In this document: positions 46,491-55,611 of the stretch, piece by piece
How the letters are laid out: each line of letters opens with the position of its first letter
Position numbering within the stretch: position 1 is the stretch's first letter
NCBI GenBank assembly: GCA_015075225.1
Contig: JABTUQ010000007.1
Location: 62,001 to 126,000, forward strand
DNA length: 64,000 nucleotides
DNA from: Burkholderiales bacterium
Lineage (GTDB): Bacteria; Pseudomonadota; Gammaproteobacteria; Burkholderiales; Nitrosomonadaceae
Direction of reading: 5' to 3'
Position numbers and translations under genes: made by a program
The notes under the pieces: model-generated
What the model saw: only the letters and a program-made list of their open reading frames with translations
What the model was told of the DNA's origin: nothing
The model's database searches: none

Positions 46491-46608
46491 TGATAGAAAA
46501 TGTGTAAAGTCGCCTTCACCCCTGCCGTTATGATTCTCTGGATCGCCATAATCTGTCCGCAGCAATGACAGACTGGCGATAACGAATACAACAGATCAAG
46601 GACATAAA

Positions 46609-48042
46609 ATGATTGCAGCACCGGGAATCGGCTCAGGATTGGATGTCAGCGGAATTATCAGCAAACTGATGCAGATGGAGCAGCGCCCGCTGACCCAGCT
46701 CAACAATAAGGAAACGAAGCAGCAGGCGCAGCTCTCTGCCTTTGGCAGTCTGAAAAGTGCGCTCTCCACGTTTCAGGATAGTGTGAAGGCGCTGGCAAAA
46801 CCAGAGCTGTTCAATGGCTACAAAGCGACGCTGGCGGATACCACTGCAGCCACGGTAAGCGCTTCCTCCAGTGCAGCAGCGGGTACGCATGAGATCGAGG
46901 TGCAATCGCTGGCGCAGGCACAGAAAATCAAATCGGAAGCCTTTGCCACGCCTGGAACGGTAATCGGCAGTGGCTCACTGACGATCGAATTTGGAACGTA
47001 TAACGGGGATGGCACGTTTAGCGCCAATGCGGACAAGACGGCCAAAACGATTACGATCGACCCGGCGAAATCAACGCTGGCCGATATTCGCAATGCAATC
47101 AATGAAGCGAATGCAGGTGTGACGGCCAGTATCGTGAACGATGGCAGCGGCAACCGGCTGGTGATTGCTTCCAAAGATACCGGGCTAGCCAATGCGCTGA
47201 AGATTACGGCAAACGATGCAGATGGCAATCACACGGATAATGCCGGGTTATCGAAACTGGCATTCGATGCCTCCACCGGCGGAACCATGAACATGACCGA
47301 AACCGTGGCGGCAAAAAATGCGGTGATGGTGATCGACGGCATTACCGTTGAAAAAGCCTCCAATACCATCAAAGATGCGCTGGAAGGGGTGACGTTCAAT
47401 CTGCTCAAGGCCAACCCCGGCACCAGTACGACGCTGACGGTGGAAAAGGATAAAAGCAGTGTTGAAACCGCAGTAAAGGCGCTGGTGAATACCTACAATG
47501 AGCTGGAAAAAACCATTGGCAATGTTTCGCGTTACGATGCAGCCAGCAAGAAGGGATCGGCACTGACCGGGGATTCCACCGTGCGCATGGTGCAAAACCG
47601 GGTGCGCGCAATGCTGAGCGGCAACCAGTCCGCCGCCGGGGGAATCAGCGCGCTCTCCGAACTGGGTATCAGCTTTCAGAAGGATGGCACACTGAAACTG
47701 GATGAAAGCAAACTGAGCGCCGCGCTGGCTGATCCGGACAAAAATCTGGCCACATTTTTCTCGACACAATCAGGGGGAGCCGATGGCTTTGCTTCCCGGC
47801 TGGAGGACCTGATTGATGGCATGACCCGCAGCGATGGCTTGATCAAGAGCCGTATGGATGGGATCAACAGCACGATCAAAAATATCGGCAAACAGCGCGA
47901 GGCGCTGGAGTATCGGCTGGAAGATGTGGAAAAACGCTTGCGGATACAGTTCTCCGCACTGGATACGATGCTCGCCAGCATGAACCAGACCAGTAACTAC
48001 TTACAGCAGCAACTGGCTAACATGCCGAAAATCGGCAAATAA
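46609..48042 (+). CDS. fliD: flagellar filament capping protein FliD
   Basis: The 477-aa hook-associated protein 2 caps the filament tip and folds arriving flagellin. It starts IAAPGIGSGLDVSGIISKLMQMEQRPL (typical), has an Ala/Thr/Asp-rich middle, FQKDGTLKLDESKLSAAL, and a C-terminal coiled coil with SRMDGINSTIKNIGKQRE and MNQTSNYLQQQLANM. Length is normal. The repeat array separates it from flaG. Confidence 0.95.
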   Translation: MIAAPGIGSGLDVSGIISKLMQMEQRPLTQLNNKETKQQAQLSAFGSLKSALSTFQDSVKALAKPELFNGYKATLADTTAATVSASSSAAAGTHEIEVQSLAQAQKIKSEAFATPGTVIGSGSLTIEFGTYNGDGTFSANADKTAKTITIDPAKSTLADIRNAINEANAGVTASIVNDGSGNRLVIASKDTGLANALKITANDADGNHTDNAGLSKLAFDASTGGTMNMTETVAAKNAVMVIDGITVEKASNTIKDALEGVTFNLLKANPGTSTTLTVEKDKSSVETAVKALVNTYNELEKTIGNVSRYDAASKKGSALTGDSTVRMVQNRVRAMLSGNQSAAGGISALSELGISFQKDGTLKLDESKLSAALADPDKNLATFFSTQSGGADGFASRLEDLIDGMTRSDGLIKSRMDGINSTIKNIGKQREALEYRLEDVEKRLRIQFSALDTMLASMNQTSNYLQQQLANMPKIGK

Positions 48043-48099
48043 TCAAACGGATAGCGATCGTTAACCATACTTCTTATTCTTGGAAAGGAAAAACTGATC

Positions 48100-48558
48100 A
48101 TGTTTATTGAATCCCCGAACCGGGCAATCAAAAGTTATCAGGCTGTCGGGGTTGAATCCGGCATTGCCTCTGCTGATCCGCACAAGCTGATCCTGATGCT
48201 GTTCGAAGGCGCGCAACAGGCACTGGATTGCAGCAAGCTTTATATGCAGCAGAACAACATCGCCGCCAAGGGCGAAATGATTTCCAAGGCAATCGCAATT
48301 ATCGACCACGGCCTGAAAGCCAGCCTTGATCAATCATCCGGCGGGGAACTGGCCGGCCAGCTAAGCCAGTTATATGACTATATGACCACCCGGCTATTGA
48401 AGGCTAATCTGCAAAATGATGTGGCAATCATCGAAGAAATCAGTCATCTACTGGGGGAATTGCACGAAGCTTGGATGGAGATCGGCAAACAGCCCGCTGC
48501 CAAAACGATAGCTCAAGCAGCGATAGATGTTGCCAGCGATGCAGGTGCTACTGTATGA
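48100..48558 (+). CDS. fliS: flagellar export chaperone FliS
   Basis: The 152-aa helical protein has AIKSYQAVGVESGIASADPHKLILMLFEGA (FliS signature), then IAIIDHGLKASLDQ and LSQLYDYMTTRLLKAN. It binds the flagellin C-terminus in the cytosol until export. It lies 57 bp after fliD; its stop overlaps the fliT start by 4 bp. The C-terminal end (AAKTIAQAAIDVASDAGATV) is Ala-rich. Confidence 0.94.
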   Translation: MFIESPNRAIKSYQAVGVESGIASADPHKLILMLFEGAQQALDCSKLYMQQNNIAAKGEMISKAIAIIDHGLKASLDQSSGGELAGQLSQLYDYMTTRLLKANLQNDVAIIEEISHLLGELHEAWMEIGKQPAAKTIAQAAIDVASDAGATV

Positions 48559-48926
48559 AACAGGACATCCCGATAGAAAATCTGCCGAAAAACAATAGAA
48601 ACGACATGCAAATGATCGCCACCTACGAAGCGATACTGACAATTACCGACCAAATGCTGCAAGCAGCAAAAAACAGCGATTGGGATGAACTGATAGCCCT
48701 GGAACAGAACTGTAAACACCTGACCACCCATCTAATGGCACAACATGCCAGCGGACAGCTTGATGATGAACTAAGGCAAAAAAAGATCAACCTCATTCAC
48801 GGCATATTGGAACGGGATGCCGAAATCCGCGCCATCACCGAACCGTGGATGGTGAAACTGCAAAACCAGCTAACCGGCTACGACCGCAACCGCAAACTAG
48901 GACAAACCTACCAAACAGATCTTTAA
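48555..48926 (+). CDS. fliT: FliT-like flagellar protein
   Basis: The protein (123 aa) is helical and charged: MQMIATYEAILTITDQMLQAA, DWDELIALEQNC and LIHGILERDAEIRAIT...MVKLQNQLTGYDRN. Size, helical pattern and place directly after fliS with ATGA overlap fit FliT, the FliD chaperone and FlhDC modulator. Sequence in this family is poorly conserved, so the assignment leans partly on context. Confidence 0.8.
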   Translation: MKQDIPIENLPKNNRNDMQMIATYEAILTITDQMLQAAKNSDWDELIALEQNCKHLTTHLMAQHASGQLDDELRQKKINLIHGILERDAEIRAITEPWMVKLQNQLTGYDRNRKLGQTYQTDL

Positions 48927-49280
48927 CCTGAGCTTTATTCGCAGTTGAGCTGGTGCGCGAGGTGCACTCTATAAACTGTGGGTCGCCACGGCTTGCGGCC
49001 TCGCGATGATGGGGTGGGAGGTTGCGCTGCTTGTAATGACAGACTGAAAGCGGCGCAAGAAGATGGATTGAAAGTTGCTGAGTTCGCATGGCGGTGATTT
49101 TTCTCAGCAGGACAGCCACCGAAACAACCCAGTACCACTACTGTGGTCCCTTGCAAACACCTCCTCCGCCATTGTGAGGCGTATATAAACCGCCGTGACA
49201 ACCCAGCGCCACCGTCCTTGCGAACATTGAAAGGATGAAACAATCCAGAATGGTACCAATGAAACACAGACAATAAAGCG
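48927..49280. repeat. palindromic repeats after fliT
   Basis: GTGGGTCGCCACGGCTTGCGGCCTCGCGATGATGGGG occurs at about 48980, with further degraded modules to about 49235 (CCGCCATTGTGAGGCGTATATAAACCGCCGTGACAACCCAG). No gene recognised. Confidence 0.65.
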
Positions 49281-49568
49281 ATGAAAGCACCGTGTGTTTA
49301 CATCATGGCCAGTCAGCGTAATGGCACATTGTATACGGGAGTGACTTCCGATCTCGTACAGCGCGTTTGGCAACATAGGGAAGGTCTCGCCGAAGGATTT
49401 ACCCGACAATATCGCTGCAAGCTGCTGGTCTGGTATGAACAACATGAATCAATGAATAGTGCCATTCTGCGAGAAAAACAGATCAAGAGTGGCAGCCGCG
49501 CAAAAAAACTCGCCCTGATCGAAGCACAAAACCCCAACTGGCAGGATTTATACCCGGAAATACTTTAA
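49281..49568 (+). CDS. GIY-YIG nuclease-domain protein (UPF0213-like)
   Basis: This 95-aa protein is a minimal GIY-YIG endonuclease domain: CVYIMASQRNGTLYTGVTSDL gives the two strand motifs (VYI...YTG), followed by VQRVWQHREG with the catalytic arginine, EGFTRQYRCKLLVWYEQHES and REKQIKSGSRAKKLALIE. The C-terminus carries the conserved N-x-x-W. Such stand-alone domains are common in proteobacteria, of unknown role. It is embedded in repeat-rich DNA on both sides, so transfer or association with the repeats is conceivable. Confidence 0.9.
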   Translation: MKAPCVYIMASQRNGTLYTGVTSDLVQRVWQHREGLAEGFTRQYRCKLLVWYEQHESMNSAILREKQIKSGSRAKKLALIEAQNPNWQDLYPEIL

Positions 49569-49579
49569 GGTTACGCTGG

Positions 49580-49870
49580 CACTGGGTTGCTTCGTCAGCT
49601 ACGCCTCTTCGCAAAGACAGCCTTCCCCATCGTTGCAAATGCCACGCACTCCGTCATTGCGAACACCGTAGGTGTGAAGCAACAGAGCACCACCACCTCC
49701 GTCATTGCGAGCCGCGTTAAGCGGCGTGGCAACCCAGCAGCGATGGTGATAAAAATACGGATGGTCACTCGGCTTCACCGGGTCGCCACGGCCTGCGGTC
49801 TCGCGATGACGGGGTTAAAGGTTGCACAGCTCGGGCTGATGCGATAGCTCTGTAGCTGGGAAGCAATCCG
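49580..49870. repeat. palindromic repeats after the GIY-YIG gene
   Basis: Modules: ACTGGGTTGCTTCGTCAGCTACGCCTCTTCGCAAAGACAG, then CCGTCATTGCGAACACCGTAGGTGTGAAGCAA, CCGTCATTGCGAGCCGCGTTAAGCGGCGTGGCAACCCAG, and a copy of the array unit (GGGTCGCCACGGCCTGCGG...) near 49775-49870. It ends against MITE copy 4. Confidence 0.75.
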
Positions 49871-49874
49871 GTAG

Positions 49875-50014
49875 GGAACCTCTGAAAAACATCAGCGAGG
49901 CAGTCAGTTCAAGGCAAGAATTGGCGAAAAAGCGGAGTTTATACGTAATAAATGAGCATTCTGAGCTGATTTTTAACGCAGAAATGACAACGCAGGTAGC
50001 TTTTCAGAGGTTCC
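49875..50014 (+). repeat. MITE-like element, copy 4 (140 bp, opposite orientation)
   Basis: It starts GGAACCTCTGAAAAAC and ends GCTTTTCAGAGGTTCC, near-perfect terminal inverted repeats. Its reverse complement aligns throughout with copy 1. The flanks GTAG (49871-49874) and GTAG (50015-50018) form an exact 4-bp direct repeat, a likely target-site duplication. This is the best-preserved copy. Confidence 0.85.
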
Positions 50015-50050
50015 GTAGCTTGGAAAGCAATCCCGGTAACACCACCACTT

Positions 50051-50227
50051 TAGTACGTCGTCGACAATCATGGCCGATAGATTTTCTGTCTTGCGGCTAT
50101 TGCGTGATCCAATATCCAGTGCTTGCGGCTGATCGCAGCGAATCACACCTGTTGTTTGAGTATCAGCACCCATGAGTGATACGGTGAATCCGGCTGTTCG
50201 GGCAAAGCTGCCAGCGGCTGTGATGCA
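50051..50227 (-). pseudogene. MazF/ChpB-type toxin fragment
   Basis: Within an open frame (49973-50320) about 59 residues read CITAAGSFARTAGFTVSLMG, then TQTTGVIRCDQPQALDIGSR and MIVDDVL. This matches the core and C-terminal part of MazF/PemK toxins (G.FAR.AGF.VSL, GV..C.QPRALD). The start with the catalytic loop is missing, and the last strand is replaced by repeat-derived sequence next to MITE copy 4. No antitoxin is recognisable. It is a remnant, not an active toxin. Confidence 0.65.
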
Positions 50228-50290
50228 GGCTGGATGAAACAGTTGGACGAGAGAAGGCTTTTCTGTAATGCGGGGGTGAGGCTGAAGGCG

Positions 50291-50330
50291 TTCATCCCGA
50301 GTGCGGTGGCTTGACCACACTCGGGATGAA
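50291..50330 (-). terminator. long hairpin downstream of rplS
   Basis: A perfect 13-bp inverted repeat TTCATCCCGAGTG / CACTCGGGATGAA with a partly pairing 14-nt loop lies 42 bp after the rplS stop. There is no T-run, so it may be an mRNA 3'-end stabiliser or a rho-assisted stop instead of a classical terminator. Confidence 0.5.
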
Positions 50331-50371
50331 TTAAGGAAAGCGAACAGCAGGGAGGCTCTGCTGAGGCAAAA

Positions 50372-50761
50372 TTACTCTGCTGCTGTATTTTTTTGCTGTG
50401 TGCCGCGTGCTGGCAGTTTTTCCCGGATTCTTGCGGCTTTACCGGATCTTTCTCTCAGGTAGTAAAGCTTTGCCCGGCGGACTGCGCCACGCCGTTTGAC
50501 TTCCATGCTTGCAATAAGAGGGGAGTAGGTTTGGAAGGTGCGCTCAACGGCTTCCCCGCTGGCTATTTTTCTTACAATAAACGAGGAATTGAGTCCGCGA
50601 TTACGTTTGGCAATTACAACGCCTTCAAAAGCCTGGATACGTTTACGGTCACCCTCTACTACATTGACGTTAACTATGAGGGTATCCCCGGGTGAAAAAT
50701 GAGGGATGGTTTTTCCCAGTCTTTCAATTTCTTCGCGTTCCAGTTGTTCGATCAAGTTCAT
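50372..50761 (-). CDS. rplS: 50S ribosomal protein L19
   Basis: This 129-aa L19 shows [15 protein letters not shown] start, [44 protein letters not shown] core (in part) and [23 protein letters not shown]. It sits at the subunit interface. The start at 50761 matches the family; 15 upstream in-frame residues do not. It is last in rpsP-rimM-trmD-rplS. The C-terminus has a short extra tail after KLPAR. Confidence 0.97.
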   Translation of the reverse strand: MNLIEQLEREEIERLGKTIPHFSPGDTLIVNVNVVEGDRKRIQAFEGVVIAKRNRGLNSSFIVRKIASGEAVERTFQTYSPLIASMEVKRRGAVRRAKLYYLRERSGKAARIREKLPARGTQQKNTAAE

Positions 50762-50762
50762 T

Positions 50763-51575
50763 TTATTGCTCCTGTTCTTTAGTGTTATCCATTGATTGCC
50801 TGGCAAGCGCCGTGCATTGTAATTGTCTGAATTCTTCGAGTAATTCCTTTTCCTTTTCAGGAAGCCCTTCTGGGTATTTTGCTGCTAACAAGTCCGGCCT
50901 TTTTAGCCAGGTTCTGCCGATGGATTGTTGCAAACGCCAACGTTCTATTTTTGCATGGTTGCCGGACATCAGTACCGGCGGCACCGATTTTTCCTTATAC
51001 ACTTCAGGCCGAGTGTAGTGCGGATATTCAAGCAAATGATCAACATGAGAATCCTGGCCAGCTGATTGTGTATCGCCCAGTGCGCCGGGCTGTTGTCTTA
51101 CCACCGCATCTATTAAAACCATGGCTGCCAGTTCTCCGCCGGAGATGACATAATCTCCGATCGAAATTTCTTCATCCACCTGGCTTTCTATTAAACGTTC
51201 ATCCACCCCCTCGTAGCGGCCGCAGAGCAATATGACCCCGCCCGATCCCGAGATCTGTAGAATCTTTTTGTGATCCAGCTGCTTGCCTTGGGGCGACAGA
51301 TAAATAACACTTGTTTTGCCAATCCCGCTCTTGCCTTGTCTGGCTCTTGCATCCGTAATCGCCTTGTCCAGCGGTTCTGCCATCATGACCATGCCTGGAC
51401 CACCGCCATAAGGGGCATCGTCCACCGTCCGATAACGGTTTGTTGCGTAATCACGAGGATTCCAGGTGTGCAGGTGATATAAACCACCTTTGTGCGCCTT
51501 GCCTGTTATCCCGTATTGCGTAATTGCATCAAACATGCAAGGTAGCAATGTGATGACGTCAAACTCAAACGGCAT
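50763..51575 (-). CDS. trmD: tRNA (guanine37-N1)-methyltransferase TrmD
   Basis: This 270-aa SPOUT enzyme shows [18 protein letters not shown] at its start, [56 protein letters not shown] (knot) and [18 protein letters not shown]. It methylates G37 next to the anticodon and prevents frameshifting. Its stop lies 2 bp before the rplS start, and its start 9 bp after rimM. Confidence 0.97.
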   Translation of the reverse strand: MPFEFDVITLLPCMFDAITQYGITGKAHKGGLYHLHTWNPRDYATNRYRTVDDAPYGGGPGMVMMAEPLDKAITDARARQGKSGIGKTSVIYLSPQGKQLDHKKILQISGSGGVILLCGRYEGVDERLIESQVDEEISIGDYVISGGELAAMVLIDAVVRQQPGALGDTQSAGQDSHVDHLLEYPHYTRPEVYKEKSVPPVLMSGNHAKIERWRLQQSIGRTWLKRPDLLAAKYPEGLPEKEKELLEEFRQLQCTALARQSMDNTKEQEQ

Positions 51576-51583
51576 GATGCAGT

Positions 51584-52126
51584 TTAATAATCTTGTTCCC
51601 AATCCACTGTAATTTTCCGGGATTTCAGGTCTACCTGCTTCACAACCTGATCAATGAACGGGATCAGTTTTTCTTCGCCATTTTCAGTTGATTTGATCTG
51701 CAATACATCATTGGCGCCTGTTTCAAGTAAGCCCGTTACCGTGCCGAGTAATGTACCTTGTACGTTTATAACGCTGGTTCCGATCAAATCAGCCCAGTAG
51801 TAACCTTCTTCTCCATCTTCCGGCAGTGGTGGTAACTGGCTGCGAGGCACCGCAATCTGTAATCCTTTTAGTTCAGATGCTTTTGTACGGTCGCTATACT
51901 CATCAAAGGTAACAACCAACTGGTTGTTGTGCGCAAAGGATGAGACGGGATGCACAACTTGCCAGTTTCGTTCATCGCTGCTTAGCCACCATGCCGGGTA
52001 TTCCATCAACCCATCAATGTATTCGGTGAAAGGGATAACCTTGATCTGGCCACGAATACCATGTGGCCCGATGATCCGGCCCAGCACAACCATTGACTCC
52101 CCTGTTTCGAGGAGGACAGGTTTCAC
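51584..52126 (-). CDS. rimM: ribosome maturation factor RimM
   Basis: The 180-aa protein has an N-terminal RimM domain ([21 protein letters not shown]) and a C-terminal PRC-barrel ([41 protein letters not shown]). It assists 30S head maturation around S19. GTG 52126 overlaps the rpsP stop; ATG 52093 (GGGGAG close by) is the alternative and would remove 11 residues. Confidence 0.94.
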   Translation of the reverse strand: MKPVLLETGESMVVLGRIIGPHGIRGQIKVIPFTEYIDGLMEYPAWWLSSDERNWQVVHPVSSFAHNNQLVVTFDEYSDRTKASELKGLQIAVPRSQLPPLPEDGEEGYYWADLIGTSVINVQGTLLGTVTGLLETGANDVLQIKSTENGEEKLIPFIDQVVKQVDLKSRKITVDWEQDY

Positions 52127-52392
52127 TCTTGTGGTTGTGCTGCCTTTTGCTGTTTGCCAAGCTGTTTGACGAGCCGGGAAACGGTGTCAGACAACTGGGC
52201 TCCCTGGGATTGCCAGTAAGTCAGCCGATCCATCTGAATACGCAAACCTTCTTCGCCACCTGTGGCGCGTGGGTTGTAGAATCCAACACGCTCTATGAAT
52301 TTGCCATCCCTTTTGTTGCGGGAATCAGCCACTACCATGCTGTAAAAAGGACGTTTCTTGGCACCGCCGCGTGCCAGCCGAACTACTACCAT
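52123..52392 (-). CDS. rpsP: 30S ribosomal protein S16
   Basis: The 89-aa protein begins [20 protein letters not shown] and contains [14 protein letters not shown] and [16 protein letters not shown], clear S16 features. The frame extends to 52629 upstream, but the family start is the ATG at 52392. It is the first gene of the rpsP-rimM-trmD-rplS operon, so the promoter should lie in the roughly 200-bp gap shared with the divergent Fe-S protein gene. Confidence 0.97.
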   Translation of the reverse strand: MVVVRLARGGAKKRPFYSMVVADSRNKRDGKFIERVGFYNPRATGGEEGLRIQMDRLTYWQSQGAQLSDTVSRLVKQLGKQQKAAQPQE

Positions 52393-52598
52393 GTTGCCCC
52401 TTGTAAAAGTAAAAATGTTTGTCAAAAAAACCATTAATTTTATGGCAGTTCCCGTAACCATGGCAAGCGATAAATTTAACGATGGCGCGATAAAGGTTCG
52501 TGTCAAAATCAAAATGAGTGAATAATGGTGAAGGCTTGAAATGAATGGCCCCGTTCGGGCGGGGCGATGTGATTTTGCTGAAATAGCCAAAAAAGACA

Positions 52599-53873
52599 AT
52601 GGAAAACATTGATCGTAACAATACACCAATCAAGGAATTGCTGGCCGAGGCCAATCATTGTGTGGCATGTGGTCTTTGTCTGCCGCATTGCCCGACTTAT
52701 GAGTTGACACATTCCGAGGCAGATTCTCCACGCGGGCGGATTGCCCTGATGAGCGGGGTTGCCAGTGGGCGTATTCCTTTGAACGAAAGATTTATCCAGC
52801 ATATGGACCGGTGTTTGACTTGCCGCGCCTGCGAGCAGGTTTGCCCAAATAATGTCGCTTATGGCCGCCTGATCGACGATGCGCGCGCGATGATTCACGA
52901 TCATCCGGCCGTGCAGGGTGAAGGCCGACATAAAAAAAACGGGTTAAGAAATTTTCTGGAACGGGAGCTGGTTGCCAAGCCTGCCCGGTTTGATAGGTTG
53001 CGGCCAATGTTACGTTTGCTGGCCGGGAGTGGCGTGCTGTCGTTATTGTTGCGGCTGGATATTCTGAAAAGAAATGCTTTGATTCAATCCCTGCTGTTTT
53101 TGGAGGATCGTAATCTGCCGGGGTTCTCCTGGCGCCGTACTTATCCCGCCACGAGCTTGTTGCGAGGTGAGGTGGGGTTATTTCTGGGTTGTGTTGCCAG
53201 ATTGATTGATGCAGAAACACTGCTTTCATCCATATGGGTACTCAACCGGCTGGGTTTTACAGTGCATGTGCCTAATGCGCAGGGGTGTTGCGGGGCGCTG
53301 CACCAGCACAGCGGGCAGATCGATGCGGCAAAATTGTTGGCGGAGCAAAATATCCATGCTTTTGCAGGTTTGAATATTCAGGCCATTATCAGTACTGCTT
53401 CTGGCTGTGGTGTCCAGCTGGCGGAGTACTCATCGCGTCTGGGGGCGGGATTTTCAGTGCCGGTAATGGATATCAGCCAGTTCCTTGATGGACTGGTATG
53501 GGATGAAATCAGTATTGCGCCCTTGCCGCGCAGGATTGCTGTGCATGAGCCCTGTACGCTGCGCAATACTTTGCGTGCTTCCGCATATTTGTATTCCTTG
53601 CTTGAACGTATCCCGGCAGTGGAGGTGGTGCCGCTTGCCGGTAATGCGCAGTGTTGTGGCGCTGCCGGCACCTATTTTCTTGATCAGCCCGAATTTGCAT
53701 CATCTTTGCTGAACGCCAAATTGCAGGCCTTTGAGCGAACTGGTGCAGAGTGTCTGGTGACGGCGAATATCGGTTGTGCCTTGCATATCGCCAACGGGTT
53801 GGCGAAGCAGGGGAAAGGTATAGAGGTTTTGCATCCGGTAACATTGCTCGCACGGCAAATGCGTATAAAATGA
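52599..53873 (+). CDS. glcF: GlcF-like Fe-S protein (two CCG domains)
   Basis: This 424-aa protein has two N-terminal 4Fe-4S clusters ([12 protein letters not shown] at about 21 and [12 protein letters not shown] at about 71) and two cysteine-rich CCG domains ([10 protein letters not shown] at about 227; CCGAAGTYF at about 350). This is the layout of the GlcF subunit of glycolate oxidase. In an autotroph, glycolate from Rubisco oxygenation would need it. GlcD and GlcE genes are not adjacent, so it could also serve another oxidase. It is divergent from rpsP. Confidence 0.82.
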   Translation: MENIDRNNTPIKELLAEANHCVACGLCLPHCPTYELTHSEADSPRGRIALMSGVASGRIPLNERFIQHMDRCLTCRACEQVCPNNVAYGRLIDDARAMIHDHPAVQGEGRHKKNGLRNFLERELVAKPARFDRLRPMLRLLAGSGVLSLLLRLDILKRNALIQSLLFLEDRNLPGFSWRRTYPATSLLRGEVGLFLGCVARLIDAETLLSSIWVLNRLGFTVHVPNAQGCCGALHQHSGQIDAAKLLAEQNIHAFAGLNIQAIISTASGCGVQLAEYSSRLGAGFSVPVMDISQFLDGLVWDEISIAPLPRRIAVHEPCTLRNTLRASAYLYSLLERIPAVEVVPLAGNAQCCGAAGTYFLDQPEFASSLLNAKLQAFERTGAECLVTANIGCALHIANGLAKQGKGIEVLHPVTLLARQMRIK

Positions 53874-53940
53874 GCGATCGAATTGTCCTGGGGCGATAGT
53901 TCAAGCGTGTTACAAACCTGTTTAGACAATGGGGGTCATT

Positions 53941-54567
53941 ATGTTGAATGTTGATAAATTGATCATTGGTTTTGATAATGCCTTGCGGACATTGCTGGTG
54001 CCGGCCAGCACCCTGCGTCCGGTGCCGGGAAAAGATCTGCCCGAGAATGAGATGAGCGAGATCGAGAAGCGTGAATCAGCTGCGCTCATGCGCATCAATC
54101 ATGTCGGTGAGGTTTGTGCCCAGGCGCTTTATCAGGGACAGGCGCTTACAGCCCGTAATGAACACGTACGGCAGGAGCTGGATCAGGCAGCGCGGGAGGA
54201 AACCGAGCATCTTGCATGGACGGAACGCCGAATAGCCGAACTGGGCGGACGTAAAAGTTTTCTTAATCCGTTATGGTATGGCGGATCATTCACGCTCGGG
54301 CTGGTGGCGGGGGTGCTCGGTGATAGATGGAATCTTGGTTTTCTGGCAGAAACCGAGCGTCAGGTGGAGGCGCATCTGGCAGATCATCTGCAGCGATTGC
54401 CTCATCAGGATGTGCGTAGCCGCGCCATTGTGACGCAAATGAAAGTGGATGAGGCGTGTCACGCCACTATGGCGGTTTCGCATGGGGGGGGGCAATTGCC
54501 TGCTCCTGTCAGGGGAGCCATGAAATTCAGCTCCAGAATAATGACGCGCACTGCTTATTGGGTGTGA
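53941..54567 (+). CDS. coq7: 3-demethoxyubiquinol 3-hydroxylase (Coq7)
   Basis: The protein (208 aa) is a di-iron hydroxylase of ubiquinone synthesis. Ligand motifs are [46 protein letters not shown] and [10 protein letters not shown] (E...E-x-x-H twice). It acts at the membrane face and often replaces UbiF. The start at 53941 begins the family sequence; ATG 53929 adds four residues. It is followed closely by yqgE. Confidence 0.93.
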   Translation: MLNVDKLIIGFDNALRTLLVPASTLRPVPGKDLPENEMSEIEKRESAALMRINHVGEVCAQALYQGQALTARNEHVRQELDQAAREETEHLAWTERRIAELGGRKSFLNPLWYGGSFTLGLVAGVLGDRWNLGFLAETERQVEAHLADHLQRLPHQDVRSRAIVTQMKVDEACHATMAVSHGGGQLPAPVRGAMKFSSRIMTRTAYWV

Positions 54568-54608
54568 AATCAAAAAATGCTGATTTTTTCCACAAGGATG
54601 CGTCCGTA

Positions 54609-55169
54609 ATGCCAGGCATCAATCTTACTGATCACTTTCTGATTGCCATGCCGGGGCTGGAAGATACTTTCTTTGCCAGAACGCTGACCTATGTCTGTGA
54701 ACATAATGAGCAGGGTGCGTTGGGTCTGGTGGTGAATCGTCCAACGGATATGTCCGTGGAAAAATTGTTGTTGCAACTGGGTATGACGCCTAAAAACACG
54801 GCTTCTTCCAGTCAACCGGTATTGCTCGGTGGCCCGGTGCAGATTGACAGCGGGTTTGTGCTGCATGAACCTGTAGGGGCATGGAAATCCACGTTGTCTT
54901 CCAATGAGTCGGTCGGTCTGACTGCCTCCATTGATATTCTGCAAGCGGTGGCCAATTGTCAGGGGCCGGAGAGGATGCTGGTGGCGCTGGGCTATTCAGG
55001 GTGGGTAGCAGGTCAGCTTGAGCAGGAGCTGGCGCAAAATGTCTGGCTGACCGTGCCTGCCGAATCGCAGATATTGTTTGAACTTTCTTCCGAAGAGCGA
55101 TTGCCTGCTGCCATAAAGTTGCTGGGGATTGATTTTTGTAATTTATCCAGTGAAGTTGGCCATGCCTGA
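54609..55169 (+). CDS. yqgE: YqgE/AlgH family protein
   Basis: The 186-aa protein has the usual features [58 protein letters not shown] and [16 protein letters not shown]. Function is unclear (alginate regulation was proposed). The start at 54609 gives the normal length and has AAGGATG about 7 nt upstream. It overlaps ruvX by 8 bp, the conserved yqgE-ruvX pair. Confidence 0.94.
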   Translation: MPGINLTDHFLIAMPGLEDTFFARTLTYVCEHNEQGALGLVVNRPTDMSVEKLLLQLGMTPKNTASSSQPVLLGGPVQIDSGFVLHEPVGAWKSTLSSNESVGLTASIDILQAVANCQGPERMLVALGYSGWVAGQLEQELAQNVWLTVPAESQILFELSSEERLPAAIKLLGIDFCNLSSEVGHA

Positions 55170-55611
55170 CGTGGCGCAGGGTGTTTTATCCGGTACGGTG
55201 CTGGCTTTCGATTTTGGTACGCGACGTATTGGTGTGGCCACTGGTGAATATGAATTGCGGATGGCTCATCCTCTGGTAACAATCAACGAGGCCATGACCA
55301 AACCCCGATTTGAGAAGATTGCAGAGCTGATCAGGACATGGCAGCCGGTTTTATTGGTGGTGGGGCTTTCGGTTCATGCTGACGGTACCGAGCACGAAAT
55401 AACCCGGTTGTGCCATCGTTTTGCCAGGCGGCTGGAAGGGCGATTCGGCATACCGGTGGCAATGGCGGATGAGCGTTATACGACGGTAGTGGCCCGCTCC
55501 GCATTAGAAGAAGCAGGGGTGACCGGTAAAAAACAGCGGCCCATGATTGATCAGATCGCGGCCCAACATATTCTTCAAACTTATTTTGATTTGTCCTATG
55601 CAGCTTCCTGA
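55162..55611 (+). CDS. ruvX: Holliday-junction resolvase-like protein RuvX/YqgF
   Basis: The 149-aa protein has an RNase H-like fold: [17 protein letters not shown] (first catalytic Asp), [30 protein letters not shown] (Glu) and [16 protein letters not shown] (last Asp). It is linked to 16S rRNA 5' processing and recombination. It starts inside the end of yqgE, and pyrR starts 14 bp before its stop, giving a tight operon. Confidence 0.95.
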   Translation: MPDVAQGVLSGTVLAFDFGTRRIGVATGEYELRMAHPLVTINEAMTKPRFEKIAELIRTWQPVLLVVGLSVHADGTEHEITRLCHRFARRLEGRFGIPVAMADERYTTVVARSALEEAGVTGKKQRPMIDQIAAQHILQTYFDLSYAAS

